DNA of 64,000 bases from an uncultured Anaeromyxobacter sp. (GCA_903904005.1 CAIVAR010000034.1:1-64000); one strand, 5' to 3'. Counted from the stretch's first letter, positions 54,813-63,231 are shown. Numbers and translations are program-made. The notes: generated by a model from the letters alone, not told the origin.

Positions 54813-55280
54813 ATGAATCGCATGTTTCCGGGGCGATTCCCACCCCTGCCCGAGGCTGGCCCGGGGGCTGCACGGAGGGCTTCCGTGCACCAACGCCTCG
54901 CCCTCGCCGCGGTCGTCGTGGCCGCGCTCCTGCCCACCGGGATCCGGAAGTTCCCGTCGGGAACCCGGCGCGAATGCGAGCCGGAGGGGCGAGGGACGCC
55001 GCCCCGGCACTGGATCGGATGTCGCGGGGATCCCGGACCGGCGCGGCCGCTCACCGGGCTCGAACTCGTCCTCCTGGGCCGTCCGGTGGACCTCGACCGG
55101 GCGAGCGCCGAGGACCTCGCCGCGGTGCCGGGCATCGGGCCGGGGCTCGCCGCGGAGGTCGTCCGGGACCGGGAGGAGCGCGGCCCGTTCGGGAAGCCCG
55201 ACGCCCTCCGGCGGGTCCGGGGGATCGGTCCGGCCCGGATGGAGCGGGCACGCCCCTGGATCCGCACGACGCCACCGTAG
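54813..55280 (+). CDS. ComEA-like helix-hairpin-helix protein
   Basis: This 155-residue protein has an N-terminal hydrophobic segment ([13 protein letters not shown], about 28-42) followed by a basic/Pro region and a C-terminal helix-hairpin-helix DNA-binding domain (about 85-150; [20 protein letters not shown] and then [16 protein letters not shown]). This is the ComEA layout, used for DNA uptake in competent bacteria. ATG 54813 is used here; GTG 54885 is an alternative that would shorten the leader to the hydrophobic segment. Confidence 0.75.
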   Translation: MNRMFPGRFPPLPEAGPGAARRASVHQRLALAAVVVAALLPTGIRKFPSGTRRECEPEGRGTPPRHWIGCRGDPGPARPLTGLELVLLGRPVDLDRASAEDLAAVPGIGPGLAAEVVRDREERGPFGKPDALRRVRGIGPARMERARPWIRTTPP

Positions 55281-55311
55281 CGGCGGACGGAGCGCATGGG
55301 CTAGTCTCGGA

Positions 55312-55830
55312 ATGGAGGAAGGCACCTTGCGGATCCGCTGCGAGCGCTGCGCGACCACGTACGAGCTCGACGAGAAGCGGCTCCCGCCGCACGGAGCGCT
55401 CGTGAAGTGCACCCGCTGTGATCATGTCTTCCGCGCGGCTCCACCCGGGGCGGTGGCGGAGGGCGCTCCGGCGCAGCCTCCCGCCCCGCAGCCTGCCGAT
55501 GCCGGACGCTCGGCCGGCGAGGAAAGGACGGCGATCTTCGGCTACGGCGCGGGCGCCCAGCAGCAGGAGGATCGGACGGCGCCCATCCCGGCCCCGGCTC
55601 CGATCGGCCCGGCCCGACCTTCCGCTGCACGCCCCGTCGCGGCACGCCCCGTCGCGCCGCGGAACGCCGAGGCGAGGGCGTCCGGCACGAAGGGACGGCG
55701 CGTCGGGTGGTGGGTGCTGGCCGCGCTGCTCCTCGCCGCGGCGGCCGGTCTCGGCTGGTACCTGGTTCAGAGCAGGGTGGCGACGCCGACGACCAGGCTG
55801 CCGGCCGGCGCCCTGCTCTTGCCGACCTGA
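55312..55830 (+). CDS. Zinc-ribbon (MJ0042-type) membrane protein
   Basis: This 172-residue protein has an N-terminal zinc ribbon with two Cys pairs (IRCERCATTYELDE and VKCTRCDHVF; CxxC spacing), an Ala/Pro/Gln-rich disordered middle (about 50-125) and one C-terminal transmembrane segment (VGWWVLAALLLAAAAGLGWYL, about 130-150). MJ0042-type proteins with this layout are common in myxobacteria, mostly of unknown function. ATG 55312; TTG 55327 is possible. Its last 64 bases overlap the 3' end of the convergent NlpC-like gene. Confidence 0.8.
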   Translation: MEEGTLRIRCERCATTYELDEKRLPPHGALVKCTRCDHVFRAAPPGAVAEGAPAQPPAPQPADAGRSAGEERTAIFGYGAGAQQQEDRTAPIPAPAPIGPARPSAARPVAARPVAPRNAEARASGTKGRRVGWWVLAALLLAAAAGLGWYLVQSRVATPTTRLPAGALLLPT

Positions 55831-56444
55831 AGCGTGTCGTTGAGCCGCTTGCCGGTGGCGGGGTCGGAGACCCGGCTGGGATAGCCCAGGTTGACCCGCA
55901 TCTTCGCGATGCCGCGCGCAAGCCTGTGGACGACCACGGCGGTGCCGTCGGGGTCGACGCCGGTCACGAGACCGACGTGGGCCGCCGCGCCGCCGGGGCG
56001 ATCGGCGAGGAAGATCACGTCGCCCGGGGAACAGCGGATGCCGGAACGCATGGCGTTGCGGCCGCGGGCCACGTCGAGCAGGGCGCCAGCGGTGCGGGCA
56101 TCCGAGGGGAGGGGCTTGCCGGCGTGGTCGAAGGCGGCGCGGACGAGGGCGGTGCAGCCGGCGCCGTAGTCCCGTCCGTCGACGACGACGTCGCGCCGGC
56201 CGACGAGGGACCGGGCGGTGTCGACGGCGGCACGGACGTCGGGCTTCATCTCCGGGGCGGAGGCCTTCGGCCCGGAAGCGAGAGCCGGGCCGGCGCCGCG
56301 TTCGTCGCGGACACCGGCCCGGCCATCACCGGCGGGCGGGGGCAGGGGTCGACGGGCCGCGGCCGCCTGGCTGGACGTGCAGGCGACGGAGGCGGTCGCC
56401 AGGGCCAGGAGCAGGAGAGTGCGGGGTGCCGCCATGCGGGTCAT
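55767..56444 (-). CDS. NlpC/CHAP-like lipoprotein
   Basis: This 225-residue exported protein has a lipoprotein-type leader (LLLLALATASVAC, Cys about 20). The catalytic domain shows Cys in YGAGCTALVRAAF (about 113), the segment CSPGDVIFLADR and His in AAHVGLVTGV (about 170). This order fits an NlpC/P60 or CHAP cell-wall peptidase, though a third catalytic residue is not obvious. ATG 56444 is used; ATG 56435 is nearly as good. The 3' end overlaps the zinc-ribbon gene on the other strand. Confidence 0.78.
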   Translation of the reverse strand: MTRMAAPRTLLLLALATASVACTSSQAAAARRPLPPPAGDGRAGVRDERGAGPALASGPKASAPEMKPDVRAAVDTARSLVGRRDVVVDGRDYGAGCTALVRAAFDHAGKPLPSDARTAGALLDVARGRNAMRSGIRCSPGDVIFLADRPGGAAAHVGLVTGVDPDGTAVVVHRLARGIAKMRVNLGYPSRVSDPATGKRLNDTLQVGKSRAPAGSLVVGVATLL

Positions 56445-56531
56445 GCTAGCTGGGCCGCAAGGTCCGTCCACTTCCCGGGCGTCACGGGCGATATCGACCT
56501 GTCGGACCCCGGTGTTACGGTCCACGGCTCG

Positions 56532-58655
56532 ATGACGCGCCGCTACCAGCTGCGACCGGCCGCCGGGGCGCCGCGCGCATTCGATTCCGGCGGCCAGCTC
56601 AACGACGAGCAGCAGGCGGTGATCGAGGCGCCCGACGGGCCGCTCCTCGTCATCGCCGGCGCCGGTTCGGGGAAGACCCGCACGCTCACCTGGCGGGTGG
56701 CCCGCCTCCTCCACGGCCACCTCGAGCCCGAGTCGCTCCTCCTGCTCACCTTCACCAACAAGGCGGCGCGGGAGATGCTGCGCCGCGTGGAGGAGGTGGC
56801 GCACGTCGACACCCGCCGGATCTGGGGCGGCACCTTCCACCACGTCGCCCACCGCGTGCTCCGCGAGCACGCCGGCCTGCTCGGGTACGAGAAGGGCTAC
56901 TCCATCCTCGACCGGGAGGACGGCCGAGACGTCATGGCCGCCTCCGTCGCCGACTGCGGGCTCGCCGTCGGCGCGCGACGCTTCCCCAAGGCCGACGTCC
57001 TCATCGACCTCGTCTCCATGGCGGTGAACACCCAGACCCCGCTCGCCGACGTGGTCCTCGATCGACGGCCGCAGTTCGCGCCCCTGGTGGAGGACATCCT
57101 GCGGGTGGCGCGGCGATACGCCGAGCGCAAGCACGGCATGAACGCCATGGACTTCGACGACCTCCTCCTCAACTGGAAGGTGCTGCTCGTGGAGCACGAG
57201 GGGGTGCGCCGCCTGCTCGCCGAGCGCTTCCGCCACGTGCTCGTCGACGAGTACCAGGACACCAACCGGCTCCAGGGGGACGTGGTCGACCTCGTCGCCT
57301 CCCACCACCGCAACCTGTGCGTCGTCGGCGACGACGCACAGAGCATCTACTCGTTCCGGGGAGCGCATTTCGCGAACATCCTCGAGTTCGAAAAGCGCTA
57401 CCCCGACGCGCGCCGCTTCCACCTCACCGTGAACTACCGGTCGACGCCGCAGATCCTCGACCTCGCCAACGCCTCCATCGAGAACAACTTCAAGCAATTC
57501 AAGAAGGAGCTCCGCAGCGTGCGGCCGAACGGCTCGCTGCCCGGGCTCGTGCCCTGCCGCAACGTCGAGCAGCAGGCCGCCTTCGTGGCCCAGCGGGTGC
57601 TCGAGCTCCGGGACGAGGGGATCCCGCTGGCCGAGGTCGCCGTGCTCTACCGGGCGCACCACCACTCCATGGAGATCCAGTTCGAGCTGGCCCGGCGGGG
57701 GATCCCCTTCGTGGTCCGCAGCGGCGTGCGGTTCTTCGAGGCGGCCCACATCAAGGATGTCCTCGCCCATCTGCGATTCGCGGCCAACCCCGGCGACGAG
57801 CTGGCGCTCAAGCGGGTGCTGAAGCTCTTCCCCGGGATCGGCAGCATGACCGCCGACGCGGTCTGGAACGCTCTCGCCGCCCGGCGGCGCGGCGGGGCGG
57901 GCTCGGTCGACGAGCTCTCCTCGCCCGACGTGGCGAGCCACGTGCCGCCGAAGGCGCGGGAGGGCTACCGGCGTGCCGCCGAGCTCCTGCGCGCCCTCAC
58001 CCGCGCCCCCACCCGCGACCTGCCCGGGGAGTCGATCGACCGGGTGCTCGAGGGCGGATACGAGGAATACCTCCGGACCGCCTTCCTCAATGCCGATTCC
58101 CGCATCGAGGACATCCGGCAGCTCGCCGACTACGCCCGAGGTTACGAGGACGGCGAGGCCTTCCTGTCCGAGATCGCGCTCCTCACCGAGCTCACCGCCG
58201 AGACGGTGGCGGAGGGGGAGGAGCCCGACGAGAAGATGGTGCTCTCCAGCGTGCACCAGGCCAAGGGGCTCGAGTGGCGGGCGGTGTTCGTGGTGTGGCT
58301 GGCCGACGGGCGATTCCCGAGCGCGCAGGCGCTCCGGGACCCGGAGGGGGAGGAGGAGGAACGGCGCCTCTTCTACGTGGCCTGCACGCGGGCCCGGGAC
58401 GAGCTCACCCTCTGCCATCCCCTGGTGGCTGCTCCCCGCGACCGGGAGCGGGTGGTCCTGAAGGCCTCCCGCTTCGTCGAGGAGCTTCCCGGCGAACCGG
58501 CCGTCTACGAGCGCTGGCAGCTCGACGACGTCGCGGGTCCCCCCGCGCTGGGGCCCGCCCCGGAAGGGCCGCTGCCGCTCCCCGCCATGACCCTGCCGCG
58601 CCTCTTCGCTTCCGGGTCGGGGGAGGATGGCGGGGGTGACGACGTCCCCTTCTGA
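56532..58655 (+). CDS. UvrD/Rep-type DNA helicase with SSB-like C-terminal tip
   Basis: This 707-residue SF1A helicase has motif I AGAGSGKTRTLTWR (about 40), motif Ia FTNKAAREM, motif II VDEYQDTN (about 239), motif III GDDAQSIYSFRGA, motif IV VNYRS, and motifs V/VI VHQAKGLEWR and FYVACTRARDEL. All are intact, so it is an active ATPase of the Rep/PcrA/UvrD group. The last residues, GGDDVPF, match the acidic C-terminal tip of SSB (DD(D/x)(I/V)PF), which recruits repair partners; helicases rarely carry it. It follows a short gap after the divergent lipoprotein gene. Confidence 0.93.
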   Translation: MTRRYQLRPAAGAPRAFDSGGQLNDEQQAVIEAPDGPLLVIAGAGSGKTRTLTWRVARLLHGHLEPESLLLLTFTNKAAREMLRRVEEVAHVDTRRIWGGTFHHVAHRVLREHAGLLGYEKGYSILDREDGRDVMAASVADCGLAVGARRFPKADVLIDLVSMAVNTQTPLADVVLDRRPQFAPLVEDILRVARRYAERKHGMNAMDFDDLLLNWKVLLVEHEGVRRLLAERFRHVLVDEYQDTNRLQGDVVDLVASHHRNLCVVGDDAQSIYSFRGAHFANILEFEKRYPDARRFHLTVNYRSTPQILDLANASIENNFKQFKKELRSVRPNGSLPGLVPCRNVEQQAAFVAQRVLELRDEGIPLAEVAVLYRAHHHSMEIQFELARRGIPFVVRSGVRFFEAAHIKDVLAHLRFAANPGDELALKRVLKLFPGIGSMTADAVWNALAARRRGGAGSVDELSSPDVASHVPPKAREGYRRAAELLRALTRAPTRDLPGESIDRVLEGGYEEYLRTAFLNADSRIEDIRQLADYARGYEDGEAFLSEIALLTELTAETVAEGEEPDEKMVLSSVHQAKGLEWRAVFVVWLADGRFPSAQALRDPEGEEEERRLFYVACTRARDELTLCHPLVAAPRDRERVVLKASRFVEELPGEPAVYERWQLDDVAGPPALGPAPEGPLPLPAMTLPRLFASGSGEDGGGDDVPF

Positions 58656-58721
58656 GGGGCGGGATCCCGGAAGGTACGGGAGGGGGGCGGACGCCCCGGA
58701 CCGTGCTACGGTTCCCACCGG

Positions 58722-60332
58722 ATGCCTCAGCCCCTGAGCAGGGACAAGCCGATCCTCGGCATCGACCTCGGGACCACGAACACCTGCGTGGCCCACGTGC
58801 GGAACCGCATTCCGCGGATCGTTCCCACCGACAAGGGCAGCCTCATCCTCCCGTCGGTGGTGGCGCTCTCCAGCCGGGGCGACATCCTCGTGGGGGGCGC
58901 GGCCAAGGACCAGCTCCTCACCAACCCGCGCAACACCATCTACGGCGCCAAGCGTCTCATCGGGCGCAAGTTCAACTCCCGCGTCGTCCAGGATCTGCGG
59001 TCCTACTACTCCTACGACATCGTCGAGGGGCCGCAGGGCGAGGCGGCCGTCTCGCTCGGCGACCGCATCTACGGGCTCCCCGAGATCTCCGGGATGGTGC
59101 TCGCGCACGTGAAGAAGATCGCCGAGGCCTTCCTGGGCCGGACGATGCCCCAGGCCATCATCTCGGTGCCGGCCTACTACAACGACAACCAGCGACACGC
59201 GGTGAAGGAAGCGGGACGGCTGGCCGGCTTCGACGTGAAACGCATCGTCAACGAGCCCACCGCCGCGGCGCTGGCCTACGGCTTCAACCGTGGGCTCGAC
59301 CAGCGGGTCCTGGTCTACGACCTCGGCGGCGGGACCTGCGACATCTCCGTCCTGCAGCTCCAGCAGAACGTCTTCGAGGTGGTGGCCACCGGCGGCGACA
59401 CCTTCCTCGGCGGCGTCGACTTCGACAACCGGATCATCGACTGGGCGCTCGACCAGTTCTGGCGGGAGCACAAGGTCGACCTGGCCCAGTCGCCGATTCC
59501 ACTGCAGCGGGTGAAGGCGGCGGCCGAGGCGGCCAAGATCGACCTCTCCCTCATCCCCAACACGGTGATCGACCTCCCCTTCGTCGAGGAGCGGCGCGGC
59601 AAGCCGCTCGACCTGCGGATGTCCATCTCCCGGTCGCAGCTCGAGGACCTGACGCGGGACCTGGTGGACCGGAGCTTCGCCCTCTGCGACGAGGTGCTGG
59701 AGCAGAAGGGGATCTCCCGTTCGTCCATCGACGAGATCATCCTGGTGGGCGGGCAGAGCCGCATGCCCCTCGTGCAGCAGCGCATCCACGAGCACTTCGG
59801 CAAGCCACCGCGCAAGGGGGTCCACCCCGACGAGTGCGTGGCCCTGGGCGCGGCGCTGCTCGGCGAATCGCTCGACAGCATCGACTCGCTGACGCTGGTC
59901 GACGTCCTCTCGATGCCCATCGGGATCGCCGCGCCGAACGACCGGATGCGCCGCGTGCTGGAGAAGAACCAGCCCATCCCGGCCACCCGCAGCTTCCGGC
60001 TTCCGCCGCCGCGGGAGCCGGGCAAGCCCATCGAGATCGACATCTACCAGGGCGACAGCGACCAGATCATCGACGACGAGTTCCTGGGATCGCTCCGGCT
60101 GCCGGCCGCGGCCACCGGCCGGCGCATCGACTTCAAGCTCGACGAGGAGTGCCTCCTGCGGGTCTCCTTCGACGATCCGGAGCGGGGGATGGTCGAGGTC
60201 CCGTTCGCCACCCGCGACACCCCCGAGGCTCTCCGGCGGGCCATCGCCGAGCGGGCGCCCCCGCCCGGCGCGGCCGGCGCGGCGCCCCGCGAACACCGCC
60301 GCGGCCTCTTCGGCTGGCTGACCCGGAGCTGA
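58722..60332 (+). CDS. Hsp70-family chaperone (DnaK-like, lid-less)
   Basis: This 536-residue Hsp70 has the ATPase domain intact: LGIDLGTTNTCVAHV at the N-terminus, VYDLGGGTCDISVL (about 204), VPAYYNDNQRHA and ILVGGQSRMPLVQQRI (about 343). The substrate-binding beta domain follows (about 390-510). The helical lid of DnaK (normally to about 610-640) is missing, replaced by a Pro/Ala stretch ending in GLFGWLTRS. It lacks dnaJ/grpE neighbours, so it is a second, specialised Hsp70 rather than the main DnaK. ATG 58722 is used. Confidence 0.9.
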   Translation: MPQPLSRDKPILGIDLGTTNTCVAHVRNRIPRIVPTDKGSLILPSVVALSSRGDILVGGAAKDQLLTNPRNTIYGAKRLIGRKFNSRVVQDLRSYYSYDIVEGPQGEAAVSLGDRIYGLPEISGMVLAHVKKIAEAFLGRTMPQAIISVPAYYNDNQRHAVKEAGRLAGFDVKRIVNEPTAAALAYGFNRGLDQRVLVYDLGGGTCDISVLQLQQNVFEVVATGGDTFLGGVDFDNRIIDWALDQFWREHKVDLAQSPIPLQRVKAAAEAAKIDLSLIPNTVIDLPFVEERRGKPLDLRMSISRSQLEDLTRDLVDRSFALCDEVLEQKGISRSSIDEIILVGGQSRMPLVQQRIHEHFGKPPRKGVHPDECVALGAALLGESLDSIDSLTLVDVLSMPIGIAAPNDRMRRVLEKNQPIPATRSFRLPPPREPGKPIEIDIYQGDSDQIIDDEFLGSLRLPAAATGRRIDFKLDEECLLRVSFDDPERGMVEVPFATRDTPEALRRAIAERAPPPGAAGAAPREHRRGLFGWLTRS

Positions 60333-60334
60333 CG

Positions 60335-60763
60335 TTGCGCTTCGCCTCCGTCGAGTGGATCGAGGCGGTCGTGCGCGAGGTGAACGCCCATCCCGACCTG
60401 CCGCGCGCGCTCTCCGGGCTCGGCGCCGACCTCGCGGCCGTGGTGGAGCGGGACCCGGTTCACTTCCCGCACGGTGCCGCTGCGTGGGGGCGGCAGGAGG
60501 GCGGGCGCATCGTGGCGTGGCGCGCCCTCGAGGACGAGGACGACGTGCTCGAGATCGATCCGGCCTACGTGGTCCGGGCCCCGCTCACGCTCTGGAAGGA
60601 GCTCCTGACCGGGAAGGCCGACCCCGTCCAGGCGGCGCTCTCGGGTCGGGTGAGGGTGAAGGGTGATCTCGAAGGGCTGGTGCGGCGGGCCGGCTACCGG
60701 TACATCGTGGAGGCGGCGCTGCGGCGCGTGGAGACGGTCTTCCCGGACGAGGTGAAGCGATGA
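60335..60763 (+). CDS. SCP2-like sterol/lipid-carrier domain protein
   Basis: This 142-residue protein has an SCP2-type fold: a central beta sheet (VLEIDPAYVVRAPLTLWKEL) and the family-type GKADPVQAALSGRVRVKGDL near the C-terminus. Such proteins bind lipids or form dimers in lipid metabolism. The start is TTG 60335, 2 bases after the Hsp70 stop; GGAG lies about 8 bases upstream. No other start codon early in the frame fits. The next gene overlaps its stop (ATGA). Confidence 0.75.
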   Translation: MRFASVEWIEAVVREVNAHPDLPRALSGLGADLAAVVERDPVHFPHGAAAWGRQEGGRIVAWRALEDEDDVLEIDPAYVVRAPLTLWKELLTGKADPVQAALSGRVRVKGDLEGLVRRAGYRYIVEAALRRVETVFPDEVKR

Positions 60764-61053
60764 GCGAAGGACGGAAGGGCATTCCTGAGGCGCTGCTGGA
60801 GCAGGGGATCCGCGCGGCGTCGCGCGCGGCGCGGGTGGTCCTCGACGACCCGCGCGGCCAGGAGGTCCTCGCCGCGGCCGTCGGCGCGGCCCAGAAGGGG
60901 AAGCGAAAGGTCGAGGAGGTCCAGGGCCTGGTGATGCGCGCGGCCGGGCTTCCAACCAAGGGGGACTACGAGGACGTCGCGAAGAGCATGGCGCGGCTCA
61001 AGCGAAAGCTGCGCGACCTGGCGAAGCAGGTGGACGGGGAGCGGAAGCGTTGA
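60760..61053 (+). CDS. Small basic hypothetical protein
   Basis: This 97-residue soluble, Lys/Arg-rich helical protein has no signal peptide. Heptad-like patterns (LEQGIRAASRAARVVL, then MARLKRKLRDLAKQV) suggest a coiled-coil helix bundle, as seen in phasin-like or granule-bound proteins. I assign no family. ATG 60760 overlaps the SCP2 gene stop, and the context hints at lipid or granule association, which is inference only. Confidence 0.65.
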   Translation: MSEGRKGIPEALLEQGIRAASRAARVVLDDPRGQEVLAAAVGAAQKGKRKVEEVQGLVMRAAGLPTKGDYEDVAKSMARLKRKLRDLAKQVDGERKR

Positions 61054-61099
61054 CAGGGTAGGGGTCCCCCGGCATACTCCGCGGCCGTTTTGGTGAAAT

Positions 61100-61175
61100 C
61101 GGGCGATTAGCTCAGCGGTAGAGCACTGCCTTCACACGGCAGGGGTCGAAGGTTCGAAACCTTCATCGCCCACCA
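61100..61175 (+). tRNA. tRNA-Val (anticodon CAC)
   Basis: The full cloverleaf is visible: acceptor GGGCGAT / ATCGCCC, D-arm GCTC...GAGC, anticodon stem CTGCC / GGCAG with loop TTCACAC (anticodon CAC, reads GTG), T-arm GAAGG / CCTTC with loop TTCGAAA, then A and encoded CCA. It borders prophage-like genes, so it may be their integration site. Confidence 0.97.
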
Positions 61176-61194
61176 GCAGGAAACACAATAGACA

Positions 61195-61232
61195 AGGGCG
61201 GTTCCGGCGAAATCGGAACCGCCCTTTTTCTT
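61195..61232 (+). terminator. Strong rho-independent terminator
   Basis: The stem GGGCGGTTCCG / CGGAACCGCCC (11 bp perfect, 7-base loop; 61196-61206 and 61214-61224) is followed by TTTTTCTT. It ends the tRNA-Val transcript. Confidence 0.9.
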
Positions 61233-61255
61233 GCCCGCGAGCACCCGTTTTCCTC

Positions 61256-61279
61256 TGAGGTGACAAATGAGGTGACAAA
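61256..61279. repeat. Tandem 12-bp repeat TGAGGTGACAAA x2
   Basis: Two exact direct copies of TGAGGTGACAAA (61256-61267 and 61268-61279) lie 24 bases past the terminator. Immediately after comes GGTGA...TCACC as an inverted pair (61271-61285). This could be a recombination core or integrase-binding arm site; no function is proven. The rest of 61233-61298 shows no gene. Confidence 0.55.
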
Positions 61280-61298
61280 ATCACCCCCCCGGCGGGGC

Positions 61299-61499
61299 CT
61301 ACGCCCCCGGGAGCGCCCGGTCGAGGAGCTCCCGGAGCACGGCGGACACGTCGAGGGCGCCGCCCGTCTCCTTCGCCCGGAGCCGCGCCAGGCGCCGGAG
61401 GGCCTTCGCCTGGTCGGGACGTACCCGGACCGTGAGGACGGCCCGCCGCGGGCCTGCCGGGCGCCCCACGGGCCTACCAGTGAGGGGGCGAGGGGTCAC
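61299..61499 (-). CDS. Ribbon-helix-helix-like small protein
   Basis: This 66-residue basic protein has an RHH-type core: RRAVLTVRVRPDQAKALRRL (short beta strand) followed by helices with LDVSAVLRELLDRAL. Such proteins bind DNA as dimers, as antitoxins or phage regulators. GTG 61499 overlaps the stop of the next upstream gene (GTGA); the longer reading to 61607 is a shadow. It is the last gene before the tRNA end. Confidence 0.65.
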   Translation of the reverse strand: MTPRPLTGRPVGRPAGPRRAVLTVRVRPDQAKALRRLARLRAKETGGALDVSAVLRELLDRALPGA

Positions 61500-61993
61500 G
61501 CGGCCACCTTGCCGGCCCTCTTGCCGGCCCGGAGCCAGCCCTTGCGCCGGGCGAAGGCGAACACGTCTACGGCCATGGCATCCTTGGCGGAGGCGTCGAG
61601 CGCGCACCTGGGAAGTTCACAGTTCTTGCCCACGACATCGAACCATTCCCCGGCTCGCTTGGCCGCGGGCGACGCCCAGGTGAGCACCACGAATGCAGCC
61701 GTTTCGCTCGTGATGAACAGGCGTCCGCACGTCGCCTCGACTTGGTGGTTTGGGATCGACGCCCACTCCCGCCGCGGGAGGTTGGGGGCGTCTTCCCACC
61801 GGTCGTCATTCGGGGACCACTCCACGAGCTCGCCCGACTCGAAGCGCGGCCGGAGGATCGTCGCCACCGCCTCAACCGCGAAGGCGTATGTGCGACGGGT
61901 CCCGACGAGAAACCCGCCAGCCTGCTTCCCGATGTGCCGCGCCGCCTTCAGCCAGCCTTGCGGGTTCTCTCCTGCGATCGTCGCCTTCGCCAT
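61496..61993 (-). CDS. Hypothetical phage-region protein
   Basis: This 165-residue protein begins AKATIAGENPQGWLKAARH and has a central Trp/Asp-rich stretch (VEWSPNDDRWEDAPN) followed by a FVVLTWASP strand and a basic C-terminus (RKGWLRAGKRAGK). No family is recognised. GGGGCCACA is just upstream of ATG 61993, with no strong Shine-Dalgarno. Its position among phage genes suggests a phage or host-take-over role; this is only context. Confidence 0.55.
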   Translation of the reverse strand: MAKATIAGENPQGWLKAARHIGKQAGGFLVGTRRTYAFAVEAVATILRPRFESGELVEWSPNDDRWEDAPNLPRREWASIPNHQVEATCGRLFITSETAAFVVLTWASPAAKRAGEWFDVVGKNCELPRCALDASAKDAMAVDVFAFARRKGWLRAGKRAGKVAA

Positions 61994-62101
61994 TGTGGCC
62001 CCTTGGTGGTGCCGGCCGGGATGGCCGGTGCCGGGAACCTACCAGCGGGGAGGGGGAATACCAACAGCACTAATACACCCCACCCACGAGGGGTGCCGGA
62101 G

Positions 62102-62311
62102 TCAGTCCCGGTCGAGGTTCTGAACCGCCGCCACGAGCGCCACGTGCAGCGCGTGGGTGCGGACTTGGAGCGCGAGGAGCTCGCCCTTGACCGGACGATC
62201 CCCGGCCACCCGGCGCGCTCGATCCAGTGCCGTCCGCGCAACCGACACTTGCGCCTCCACCGCCTCCAGTTTCAACCGCTCGTGCTGCCGCGCGTCGCGT
62301 GAGTCCGCCAT
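62102..62311 (-). CDS. Small coiled-coil phage protein
   Basis: This 69-residue helical protein (ERLKLEAVEAQVSVARTALD, then GELLALQVRTHALHVALVAA) has repeating hydrophobic spacing and looks like a coiled coil. A possible small head or packaging accessory, by position only. ATG 62311 has AGGCGGC upstream. The flanks (61994-62101 and 62312-62426) hold nothing further that I can support. Confidence 0.5.
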   Translation of the reverse strand: MADSRDARQHERLKLEAVEAQVSVARTALDRARRVAGDRPVKGELLALQVRTHALHVALVAAVQNLDRD

Positions 62312-62426
62312 GCCGCCTCCGTTCCTGCCGCCGGAGAGACAACCCGGGTGCCCCGAGAGAAGACCGCTCAACCCCCGAGGCACCCGGCCCAACGCCACCA
62401 CCTTCGCCGGGCGGGGATCCCGAGGG

Positions 62427-62876
62427 CTATTCCACCGCCCTGAGTGCGCCGGGGCGCCGCTCCACGGAGAACTCGTCCAAGGCGGAGGGGGCCTTTTTCT
62501 TGGGCGCGTGACTCGCCTTGCTCACGCTCGCCGGGTCCAGGCCGAGGCGGGAGAGCATGCCCGCCGCCGTCTGCACGTAGCGCCCCACCGCCGTCGGCGG
62601 AGTGTCCGGCCCGGCGGAGTCCACGAGGTAGACCGCACGCACTGCGAGCCGGAAGCACGAATAGAACGCGGGCGAGTAGATCCCCGTTCCACCCGGCCCC
62701 ACCTGGCGGGCGAGCTCGCGCCACACGGCGCGCTCCATCTCCGGGAGGTGCTTTGGCGGACGGGGAGGGGAGCCGGCCTCCACCTTGGGCGCGGCCGGAT
62801 TCTCGCGACTCCGCCTCAGGGTGCCGCGGGCCGCCTTCACTGCCGCCGGGAGTCTGTTTCCGCCGCCTCGTGGCAT
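62427..62876 (-). CDS. Phage terminase small subunit, P27-like
   Basis: This 149-residue protein matches the P27 small-terminase layout: basic N-terminus (RGTLRRSRENPAAPKVEAG), then PPKHLPEMERAVWRELARQ and the helical domain with GLDPASVSKA near the end. Small terminases recognise phage DNA for packaging. No large terminase is within this window, and its usual place would be next to this gene. It is the strongest sign that the right end is a prophage. Confidence 0.7.
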   Translation of the reverse strand: MPRGGGNRLPAAVKAARGTLRRSRENPAAPKVEAGSPPRPPKHLPEMERAVWRELARQVGPGGTGIYSPAFYSCFRLAVRAVYLVDSAGPDTPPTAVGRYVQTAAGMLSRLGLDPASVSKASHAPKKKAPSALDEFSVERRPGALRAVE

Positions 62877-62877
62877 G

Positions 62878-63231
62878 TCACGCCCTCGGGAGATCCGGGA
62901 GGAAGGGCGGGCGGAGGTCTAGCCAAAAGTCCCGCCCGAGGTCACGGGCCATGTGCACGAGCTCGCCGGCCGTGGGGTGCCCGGCATGCACCGCGTCCCC
63001 TGCCGCCACCACCGCACGCGCCAGGAGGCCGAGCGCCAGGCCGTCACGGGCGAGGAGGGCGGAGCCGTGCGCCGCCACCGCCCGCTCCGCCATGCACGCG
63101 AGGAGGCGGAACGCCCGCCGCTCGCGCTCCCCGAGCTCCTCGGGCGCCACGAGCTCGCCGGGAGGGCACTGGAGCCGGTGGAGCACCACCAGGGGCGAGC
63201 CGAGCGGGTAGCACGGCGGGCGGCGCCTCAT
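62878..63231 (-). CDS. Hypothetical phage-region protein
   Basis: This 117-residue, Ala/Leu-rich helical protein (RAFRLLACMAERAVAAHGSALL) is of unknown family. It starts by overlapping the ClpP-like gene stop (ATGA) and ends one base before the small-terminase gene on the same strand. The position suggests a virion or packaging accessory role, by context only. Confidence 0.55.
   Translation of the reverse strand: MRRRPPCYPLGSPLVVLHRLQCPPGELVAPEELGERERRAFRLLACMAERAVAAHGSALLARDGLALGLLARAVVAAGDAVHAGHPTAGELVHMARDLGRDFWLDLRPPFLPDLPRA

Noticed and set aside
55767-60296. Very long minus-strand frame through the helicase and Hsp70 region
   Set aside because: Only the part from 56444 to 55767 makes a recognisable protein. 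The rest is antisense to the helicase and Hsp70 genes.
61260-62123. 287-codon plus-strand frame after tRNA-Val as an integrase
   Set aside because: No tyrosine-recombinase motif. It is antisense to the RHH and 165-residue genes, which look real.
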